Origin: an uncultured Saprospiraceae bacterium
GTDB lineage: Bacteria; Bacteroidota; Bacteroidia; Chitinophagales; Saprospiraceae
Reading direction: 5' to 3'
Length of the DNA: 12,768 nt
Assembly (NCBI GenBank): GCA_937959375.1
Contig: CALGLS010000021.1
Coordinates: 1-12,768 of the forward strand
Shown one piece after another: positions 7,755 to 12,768 of this stretch (its first letter is position 1; the number at the start of each line of letters is the position of its first letter). Under the pieces are notes generated by a model. It saw nothing but the letters and a program-made list of their open reading frames with translations. It was not told where the DNA came from and did not search any database. The position numbers and the translations under genes are program-made.

Positions 7755-7966
7755 GTCAAATTTAGTGGGTAATTATTCAGAGGTTTCGGATCCCGGACTT
7801 TACAGGCCGACCAGCAATTGATTTTTGCGTTCGAAAAAGGAACTAAATATAAAATGTAAATATAGAGATATGATCAAATATTCAGACATATTGCATTCTT
7901 GGTCGGCCTGTAAAGTCCGCCGTCCGAATACCAAACTAAGGCATACCCAAACCCACTATATTTGAC
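7755..7966. repeat. Nested long inverted repeat between convergent genes
   Basis: The outer arms GTCAAATTTAGTGGGT (7755-7770) and 7951-7966 (inverted) match at 15 of 16 positions. The inner arms CGGACTTTACAGGCCGACCA (7794-7813) and 7900-7919 (inverted) match at 20 of 20. TTCGGA (7785-7790) / TCCGAA (7923-7928) extends the inner stem outward, and GCAAT/ATTGC extends it inward. An 86-base AT-rich spacer separates the inner arms. The element occupies the centre of the 397-base gap between two convergent genes (stops at 7691 and 8089), which otherwise shows no gene. It could be a non-autonomous (MITE-like) element or a bidirectional terminator-like structure. No target-site duplication is evident. 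Confidence 0.85.
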
Positions 7967-8088
7967 GTAGAGCCTGTAAATTTAATACTTAGGTGTAAGG
8001 TCAATACCATAAACAGAGGAAAAATTTAATCACGGAATTCTGAATATCGAATTCGGAATCACTGAATTGATTTTTTATTCCACCAGTA

Positions 8089-9366
8089 CTAGTCAGCAGC
8101 TTTCATCGCATCAAATAAAAAACGACAAGCACCTTCCTTCTCAATCCGAACAGTAGGTGTTCCATTGAAATCTTGTATTTTTCCATCAAAGCAAACTTGT
8201 TTATTCAAGTACTCTTTTCCGGGATCAAAGGTGAAGTTGACGAGGTCTTCTTTTTTGATATAAACAGAAAATATTTGATTTGGAAATTGTTTGTCAATGT
8301 TCATCCAAAGATTTCCTTTTCTACTTAAACGCGTGCTCACTACTGTACCACAGACTGTGATCTCTTTTCCTTTACCTACATATCGTTTTGATTGTACGGT
8401 GTTGAAATGTGCAGGAGGTAGAGAAGGTGGATAAATAGGTTCAACATCTCCTTTATTCATTTCAGGAAACCATGCTTTTTTATCCAATTGACTTTCAAGG
8501 TCAGCCTCTAATTTTTCGTCAAGAAGATTGAAAAAATCAAAACCTGTTAATGCTTCTGCTTCGTCAATCGTTACCGCAAATGATGCTAAAGGATAATTCA
8601 GTTTTTGATTGGCCATAATAAAGCCAATTCCTTTTTTGTTGGTCAGGTCGATGGCTACTTTCACGTATTGTTCAGGGATACTTACTTTGTTGATACTTCT
8701 TTCGATAACTGGCAAGCCTTCTTTCAAAACGGGGACCGTAACCACAATCAATTGCACACCCGGATGGTCATACACATAGCCTCTCAGCATCGATTCTAAC
8801 TCGGCCCATTTTTCGCGATTAAACGTTGCCAACTGCGGCGACATATTGGAGTAGTAGTACGATTCAGACAAAGCGGTTGGAGACCATCTAAAATCCGCTG
8901 AGGGGGCTAGATGTCCTCGGTCGTAACCAAAACCATCATACTTATAGGTGCTATCGGTTTGCAAAAATTTGAGGAAATAATCTTCTTCTACAGCCGTTCC
9001 CGAAACCACTTTTGGGTCTACCCTAAAATCATTACTTCGCGTTGCTGATCCATTGATAATATCAGAAGTGATGACGTGCGCCACCCAAGCCGCTTGCTCA
9101 TGAGCTTCGTTGTATTCAAGAATCATCGCTGAATGCTCGATAAAGTTATCAGAGGGAAGACCCACTGCTTTCAGATCACGAGTGATTCGCTGGAATTTGA
9201 GCCCTTCCAATTGCTCAAGAATCTGAACTTTCTGGAGTTCCAGTTTTTCTAGTTCTTCGTTTAAGCCATTAATTTGCTCATCAACATTCTGAGCGGTCAT
9301 AGCTGTTGCTAAAAACAAGAACAGATATATTATTTTGTGTTTACACATATTAAAGTTCTTTAACAT
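8089..9366 (-). CDS. Secreted DNA/RNA non-specific endonuclease with C-terminal OB-like domain
   Basis: A signal peptide covers about 7-25 (MCKHKIIYLFLFLATAMTAQ). Because Met7 begins it cleanly, the real start may be at 9348. A Glu/Leu-rich coiled coil (27-58) follows. The nuclease domain of the Serratia/NUC1 (beta-beta-alpha metal) family spans about 76-285. It has the catalytic motif D149-R-G-H152-LAPSADFRW, then NMSPQ (174-178) and TFNREKW (181-187), where N183 is the expected metal ligand. This family cuts DNA and RNA without sequence specificity, giving nutrient or defence functions outside the cytoplasm. Residues about 328-415 look like an OB-fold nucleic-acid-binding domain (GKEITVCGTVVSTR, GNLWMNIDKQFPNQIFSVYI, GKIQDFNGTPTVRIEK). 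The gene stands alone, with no immunity gene next to it, so a toxin role is unlikely. Confidence 0.9.
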   Translation of the reverse strand: MLKNFNMCKHKIIYLFLFLATAMTAQNVDEQINGLNEELEKLELQKVQILEQLEGLKFQRITRDLKAVGLPSDNFIEHSAMILEYNEAHEQAAWVAHVITSDIINGSATRSNDFRVDPKVVSGTAVEEDYFLKFLQTDSTYKYDGFGYDRGHLAPSADFRWSPTALSESYYYSNMSPQLATFNREKWAELESMLRGYVYDHPGVQLIVVTVPVLKEGLPVIERSINKVSIPEQYVKVAIDLTNKKGIGFIMANQKLNYPLASFAVTIDEAEALTGFDFFNLLDEKLEADLESQLDKKAWFPEMNKGDVEPIYPPSLPPAHFNTVQSKRYVGKGKEITVCGTVVSTRLSRKGNLWMNIDKQFPNQIFSVYIKKEDLVNFTFDPGKEYLNKQVCFDGKIQDFNGTPTVRIEKEGACRFLFDAMKAAD

Positions 9367-9450
9367 TCCCTATTGCTGCCGGAAATATTTATTGAAGTTG
9401 TTTAAAACCTCATTCTAAAGATCGGCTAAATAATGGGGAAATAAAAATGT

Positions 9451-9466
9451 TTCCGCTAAAGCGGAA
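9451..9466. other. Perfect stem-loop TTCCGC-TAAA-GCGGAA
   Basis: A 6-base perfect stem with a 4-base loop lies about 85 bases upstream of the endonuclease start (minus strand) and abuts the hexamer-arm repeat at 9467. No T-run follows on either strand, so it is not a standard terminator. It may be part of the neighbouring repeat element or an mRNA leader structure. Confidence 0.5.
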
Positions 9467-9637
9467 GAATTAGAATGTGAATTAGAATTAGAATGTGAAT
9501 GTGAATGTGAATAGGAATAGGAATTAGAATATTCCCTCTATCGTAAATCCCGCGTTATTCGGCCATTCTAATCTTGCCTGGCGGCCAGACAGGTTCACAT
9601 TCTAATTCTAATTCTAATTCTAATTCCTATTCTCCAA
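9467..9637. repeat. GAATTA/TTCTAA hexamer-arm hairpin element, copy 2
   Basis: The left arm (9467-9530) is GAATTAGAATGTGAAT-type sequence. The right arm (about 9599-9637) is ATTCTAATTCTAATTC-type sequence, its reverse complement. Read on the minus strand, the core (about 9524-9573) has TAGAATGGCC...TAACGCGGG..TTACGATAGAGGGA..ATTCTAATTC. It shares TAACGCGG, ACGATAGA and the flanking GAAT/ATTC words with the copy at 1866-2046. A GC-rich repeat (9576-9595) is embedded between core and right arm. The right arm overlaps the 3' end of the gene at 9620-10141. Confidence 0.8.
9576..9595. repeat. Short dispersed GC-rich repeat, copy 2
   Basis: GCCTGGCGGCCAGACAGGTT differs from bases 1-20 at one position. 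It sits inside the hexamer-arm element and interrupts the junction between its core and right arm, so it may have inserted there after the larger element formed. GGCCGCC and CCTG...CAGG words give it partial dyad symmetry. Confidence 0.65.
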
Positions 9638-10141
9638 TTCTTTCAAAAGCCGTTTGCCCCTAGCCTGTACGCCTGCCGACTCGCTATATTCCATTTGGTC
9701 ACGAATCACAAGGGCCACCTCTTCTCTAAGTTCGGGATATGGTAGGGCAATATTCTTAGCCGTTTCCATACAGTGTGCTTTCACGGCAATACTTGTTTTT
9801 TCTTGTATGATCCAATTGAGACATAGGTCGTAGATTTCTCCTGAGATATCTTCTGGTATTTCTACTACTGAGAATACCTTAGAAAAGCTTCGGCGCACCC
9901 CATCTGGTACATCTTGCTGCATGTAGCTTAGCATTTCTTTTAGATAAGGCAGGGCTAGTTCGGGATGCTTTGGGACGCAGGTTTCGAAGAGCCAGGCGCC
10001 ACGTTGCGGGAGGGGCGCTTCACCGTATCTGATTAGTTTCCAGAGGATTGCACAACGTTTTTTGTCTTTGCCGATGTAGTTGGCAAGACGGCTTATGTTT
10101 TGCTTGGAGCGGTCAGTTAGGAGCTGTTGTTTTATGTCCAT
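9620..10141 (-). CDS. Small HEAT-like helical protein of unknown function
   Basis: The 173-residue protein has no signal peptide and is expected to be cytoplasmic. It reads as successive amphipathic helices typical of HEAT/ARM-like repeats: ISRLANYIGKDKKRCAILWKLI (16-37), GAWLFETCVPKHPELALPYLKEMLSYM (48-74), VKAHCMETAKNIALPYPELREEVALVIRDQM (119-149) and GVQARGKRLLKEL (156-168). Short HEAT-like proteins with the 'LPQRGAW' and 'KHPEL..PYL' pattern are widespread hypothetical proteins in Bacteroidota, as far as I recall; no molecular function is established. The final codons (GAG AAT AGG AAT TAG) lie inside the hexamer-arm repeat, so the last residues and the stop codon come from repeat sequence. 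It is codirectional with the endonuclease gene, 253 bases upstream of that start, with the repeat element between them. Confidence 0.8.
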   Translation of the reverse strand: MDIKQQLLTDRSKQNISRLANYIGKDKKRCAILWKLIRYGEAPLPQRGAWLFETCVPKHPELALPYLKEMLSYMQQDVPDGVRRSFSKVFSVVEIPEDISGEIYDLCLNWIIQEKTSIAVKAHCMETAKNIALPYPELREEVALVIRDQMEYSESAGVQARGKRLLKELENRN

Positions 10142-10202
10142 GGGGTGAATTTAGGGATTTTTTGGGATTTAGGTGGAGAGCTTTGGGTAGACTCTAGCTA
10201 TC

Positions 10203-10255
10203 GGTCGGGCATCGGGCTCTGCTCGACCTTAATGATGGTTAAGTCCTTTGGACTT
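10203..10255. other. Two small hairpins upstream of the HEAT-like gene
   Basis: GGTCGGGCA (10203-10211) pairs with TGCTCGACC (10220-10228) around an 8-base loop, with one G-T pair. AAGTCC (10241-10246) pairs perfectly with GGACTT (10250-10255) around TTT. Neither is followed by a T-run. They lie in the 531-base gap (10142-10672), which shows no supportable gene. Confidence 0.45.
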
Positions 10256-10276
10256 GTTATCGTTTGAGGGGTTGTA

Positions 10277-10451
10277 GCTTCTGGGGAAAGTAAATGTTGA
10301 ATAACGATTTCGGAATATTGAAGTTTGAATTGTACCCGATATCGCCTAGCTTTTCCTTAGAAAGAGCAATCAATATTCCGAAATCTGAATTCATTATTCA
10401 ATATTAATCTTATTGGGTTTAAGGCGTGCGGCTGGCTTCTGGGGAAAGTAA
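10277..10451. repeat. 17-base direct repeats flanking an inverted repeat
   Basis: GCTTCTGGGGAAAGTAA occurs at 10277-10293 and again, identically, at 10435-10451. Between the copies, GATTTCGGAATATTG (10306-10320) is inverted at 10371-10385. The outer word TTGAATAA (10297-10304) is inverted at about 10404-10411, with a 7-base offset in the right arm. The arrangement resembles a small non-autonomous insertion with flanking duplication, but the direct repeat is long for a target-site duplication and the right arm ends about 20 bases short of it. A segmental duplication is the alternative. Confidence 0.7.
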
Positions 10452-10511
10452 TCCAAATTCCGAAAAACCACACATTACAACTTTAATTATGAGTTAAGAT
10501 GATTGATTTTA

Positions 10512-10543
10512 ATTGAAATGGGCTTGAGAAATGGATATCTTTA
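10512..10543 (+). promoter_or_regulatory. Possible housekeeping promoter for the OmpA-like gene
   Basis: ATTG (10512-10515), a 20-base spacer, and TATCTTTA (10536-10543) approximate the Bacteroidota -33/-7 pattern TTTG...TAnnTTTG. Transcription would begin near 10550, about 120 bases before the start codon at 10673. Both boxes are one base off consensus, so this is tentative. Confidence 0.25.
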
Positions 10544-10672
10544 TATTATCCCAAAAACATACACCGGAACACCCATTTATTTTCTCCTCGCCTTGCTATT
10601 TTCCTGATTTTCTTGGTTTTGCCCTATTCTGACTCGCTTAGGAATGAGATTTGTATAGGTATCTTTTAATAT

Positions 10673-12388
10673 ATGAAAGCATTGAACAACACGATATTAC
10701 TAGCACTTTGCCTACTTATTTCAGGCAGCATCTTGGGTCAAAGCACCGAGGTAGAGAAACTACACAGTCGCATCAACACTTCTAGGTATGATGAAATGAA
10801 TCCTTCTGTCTCTTCTGATGGACTCGCGCTTTACTTTACACGAGCTAAAAGTCCAGAGTTTGAGCATAGTCTCGATATAAATGGACAGGACATTTTTAGG
10901 TCCCTTTCGGAAAATGCTTATCGGAAACAACTTAGCAATATTTATAGCCAGTTAGCTGGAAAGTCGATAAAGAATCCGGAACGATCGGACTTGAATCAAG
11001 ATATATGGATTGCTCAGACTGCGAATAAGGATTTTGATATTATCTTACATCCTGGAGCTCCACTTAACAATGCATTGCCAAATAGTATCAGCACGATCTT
11101 ACCGCCATCAAATGAAATCATTGTATTGAATCAATTGCTTGAAAAAGGTAAAAAAGTTGCTCAGTTTTCCAAATCAAATAGAAATCTGGACGGCAGTTGG
11201 ACGAGTCCTAAAGCATTGCATATTCCGCATTTGAAAAATATAGATTCGGATGCAGACGTCACGTTTAGTCAAGACGGGAAGGTGATGATCATTGCGATGC
11301 AACATCCAAACGCTATTGGCAAAAGTGATTTATTCATTTGCGAAAAGCAAACAAATGAAACTTGGTCAAAACCAAAAAATTTAGGGCGAGGTATTAACAC
11401 CCCTTTTACGGAAAACACACCACACCTAAGTGCAGACATGAAGCGTTTGTACTTTACTTCTGATCGAGGTAATCAAAAAGGAAAAACGGATATTTACTTT
11501 CAAAAAAGATTGGGCAAGGGCTGGGATCGCTGGTCGGCGCCACAAAAATTTCGTTCGCCAATCAATTCAAAAGCGAATGAAAGTCATCCTTATTTTTGCG
11601 AAAGCACCGGTTACCTATACTTCTCATCGAACAGAGAAGGCAACTGGAATATTTTCCGAACAAAAATAAGTCCTCCAAAACAAAACGGACTCCTCGTACA
11701 AGGCCAACTATTCAATGATTTTGACCTCAGTCCGATCGATGCCTTAATTAGTTCTCAAGACGAAAAAGGAAATAGTATTGTCACCAGTACACGCAATGGA
11801 AAATTTCGTTTACTACTTCCATGGAATAACAAAGTAAAAATCACTGCGAGAAAAAAAGATTTTAAAGAAGCGTATACGGTCATTGTTACAGGAACTAAAA
11901 TCAATACTAGTTTTGTCAAAAACATAAAACTTTTCTTAGAGCCAACAAAAGAAGAAACGGCTCAAAAAGTTAAACCAAATTCTGTTGTCCGTAAAGATGC
12001 CATTGACATTAAACCGACGGTAGGTTCAAAACTTTTGTTAGACCACATTTACTTCAAAAAATCTACCGCACAGGTTTACAGCAAATCATATCCAGAGATG
12101 GATCGACTGGCAGATTACTTAGGCAAGCACCCTAAAGTTGTGATTCTAATTTCGGGACACACCGACAATCAAGGCGATAAAAAATTACTCAAAAAATTAT
12201 CCGAAGAACGCGCTGAAGCCATCAAGGACTACCTTGTTCGCAACAAAAACATTCCAACTGATCGTATCAAAACGGTTGGCTATGGCGCAGAGCGATCTTT
12301 GAATGACAATTCTACTGATCGGTTGCGAACGATTAATCGTCGAGTTGAAGTTGAAATTATTGGGGCTACTCAGACGGCTTCTAAGTGA
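10673..12388 (+). CDS. PD40 propeller / OmpA-family envelope protein (PorE-like)
   Basis: A signal peptide (1-22, ending ILGQ) precedes PD40/WD40-like beta-propeller repeats over about 40-330. The clearest are MNPSVSSDGLALYFTRA (42-58), DADVTFSQDGKVMIIAM (193-209), ENTPHLSADMKRLYFTSDRG (247-266) and ESHPYFCESTGYLYFSSNREG (303-323). A carboxypeptidase-regulatory-like beta domain follows at about 338-425. The C-terminal OmpA domain (about 452-565) carries ISGHTDNQG and LSEERAEAI. D498 and R513 are spaced 15 apart, as are the two diaminopimelate-binding residues of OmpA, so it should bind peptidoglycan non-covalently. Domain order matches PorE, a T9SS accessory protein, but PorE has N-terminal TPRs and is a lipoprotein; both are lacking here. 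A general OmpA-family paralogue is equally possible. The stop codon overlaps the first unit of the downstream repeats. Confidence 0.88.
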   Translation: MKALNNTILLALCLLISGSILGQSTEVEKLHSRINTSRYDEMNPSVSSDGLALYFTRAKSPEFEHSLDINGQDIFRSLSENAYRKQLSNIYSQLAGKSIKNPERSDLNQDIWIAQTANKDFDIILHPGAPLNNALPNSISTILPPSNEIIVLNQLLEKGKKVAQFSKSNRNLDGSWTSPKALHIPHLKNIDSDADVTFSQDGKVMIIAMQHPNAIGKSDLFICEKQTNETWSKPKNLGRGINTPFTENTPHLSADMKRLYFTSDRGNQKGKTDIYFQKRLGKGWDRWSAPQKFRSPINSKANESHPYFCESTGYLYFSSNREGNWNIFRTKISPPKQNGLLVQGQLFNDFDLSPIDALISSQDEKGNSIVTSTRNGKFRLLLPWNNKVKITARKKDFKEAYTVIVTGTKINTSFVKNIKLFLEPTKEETAQKVKPNSVVRKDAIDIKPTVGSKLLLDHIYFKKSTAQVYSKSYPEMDRLADYLGKHPKVVILISGHTDNQGDKKLLKKLSEERAEAIKDYLVRNKNIPTDRIKTVGYGAERSLNDNSTDRLRTINRRVEVEIIGATQTASK

Positions 12389-12640
12389 GACTGGGGTTGA
12401 GACCGGGGTTGAGATCGCTGCGCTGTCAGATCGCTGCGCCTGCCTCTGGCAGGCTGGCTGTGAGATCAGTCGGCTTGAAGGCCTCCTTGAGAGATCGCTT
12501 CGCTGAGGGACTTCCCACTAACGTAGGGGCCATGTGTTAAATCACGTTCGAGTGAAGTCCCTTAGCGTAGCGATCTCTCAGTGGTGACATAGTCGCCACG
12601 ATCTCTCAGCGAAGCGATCTCTCAGCAAAGCGGTCTCACC
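12387..12640. repeat. Cluster of palindromic GAGATCGCTTCGC-type repeats
   Basis: It begins with a 12-base tandem pair, GAGACTGGGGTT / GAGACCGGGGTT (12387-12410). AGATCGCTGCGC follows twice (12412-12423, 12428-12439), then the perfect hairpin GCCTGCC-TCT-GGCAGGC (12438-12454). A long inverted repeat pairs 12489-12514 (GAGAGATCGCTTCGCTGAGG...) with 12554-12579 at 24 of 26 positions around a 39-base spacer. Two tandem GATCTCTCAGCRAAGC units (12600-12615, 12616-12631) follow. The core word occurs at least six times in both orientations, in REP-like fashion. It fills most of the gene-free stretch 12389-12768. A role in transcription termination or mRNA 3' stability is possible. Confidence 0.85.
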
Positions 12641-12704
12641 TACAATGTTCCGACAAAAAATCCATTACCTAAGCACATCCTACTCCCACTTCCAAAAAAT
12701 TTCC

Positions 12705-12760
12705 TATTTTTGATCGTATTCATTCATCCAATGAAATTTAACTGCCTTTTAACCAGTTAG
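12705..12760 (+). promoter_or_regulatory. Promoter-like -7 box before a 9-codon ORF at the window edge
   Basis: TATTTTTG (12705-12712) fits the Bacteroidota -7 consensus TAnnTTTG exactly, but no TTTG -33 box is seen upstream. An ATG at 12731 opens nine codons (MKFNCLLTS) closed by TAG at 12758-12760. The start of a transcript for a gene beyond the right edge is plausible; the tiny ORF may be a chance reading frame or a leader peptide. Confidence 0.25.
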
Positions 12761-12768
12761 TTTATTAA

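Noticed and set aside
7692..7760. Intrinsic terminator directly after the lipoprotein peroxidase gene
   Set aside because: The T-run at about 7717-7722 (ATTTTTTCC) is not preceded by a convincing GC-rich stem. The nearest strong structure is the inverted repeat starting at 7755.
8029..8068. GAATTC-rich palindromic words downstream of the endonuclease gene
   Set aside because: Short AT-rich words (GGAATTC, GAATTCGG) match the style of other intergenic repeats here, but the arms are too short and irregular to define an element.
8089..9366. Endonuclease as a bacteriocin or toxin with an immunity gene
   Set aside because: No small immunity-like gene is adjacent and no toxin-delivery domain is visible; a standard secretion signal suggests an ordinary exported nuclease.
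12303..12506. Plus-strand 67-codon open frame at the end of the OmpA-like gene
   Set aside because: It overlaps the OmpA domain in another frame and runs into palindromic repeats, so the open frame is a by-product of the repeat sequence.

Overview
The window looks like a chromosomal segment of a Bacteroidota bacterium, probably of the Saprospiria type (Lewinella- or Haliscomenobacter-like). The evidence is a type IX secretion (T9SS) sorting domain on a secreted protein, a canonical ECF sigma / FecR / STN-TonB receptor cassette, a PD40-OmpA envelope protein, AT-rich intergenic DNA without strong Shine-Dalgarno sites, and many dispersed palindromic intergenic repeats. The genus is an inference. 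There is no tRNA, rRNA, CRISPR array, transposase or phage gene.

Left half (1-7691): a probable regulatory and redox cluster. On the minus strand, read right to left, are an ECF sigma factor (5745-6257), a FecR-type anti-sigma factor (4728-5657), a TonB-dependent receptor with STN, carboxypeptidase-like and plug domains (2048-4726), and a di-heme peroxidase/MauG-like protein with a T9SS C-terminal sorting domain (101-1771). Divergent from the sigma gene is a second di-heme MauG/CCP-like protein, a predicted lipoprotein (6492-7691, plus strand). A two-block motif, AGGTAGGTCTTT, then 13 bases, then GTcTTtAAg, occurs three times. Each copy is in the sense orientation upstream of one of three units: the T9SS peroxidase gene, fecR-receptor, and the lipoprotein peroxidase gene. 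The block spacing is identical in all three. I read it as the candidate promoter of the local ECF sigma factor, which would make the two peroxidases and the receptor one regulon. This is the most interesting signal in the window.

Middle (7692-10672): a 397-base gap between convergent genes holds a large nested inverted repeat (7755-7966). It is followed on the minus strand by a secreted DNA/RNA non-specific endonuclease with a C-terminal OB-like domain (8089-9366) and a small HEAT-like helical protein (9620-10141). Two members of a hairpin repeat family with GAATTA/TAATTC hexamer arms and a shared core lie at 1866-2046 and 9467-9637; the second runs into the HEAT-like gene and supplies its stop codon. 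The 531-base gap 10142-10672 holds small hairpins and an inverted repeat flanked by a perfect 17-base direct repeat.

Right end (10673-12768): a PD40 propeller / carboxypeptidase-like / OmpA protein (PorE-like architecture without TPRs), then a dense cluster of palindromic GAGATCGCTTCGC-type repeats (12387-12640) and a promoter-like sequence near the window edge.
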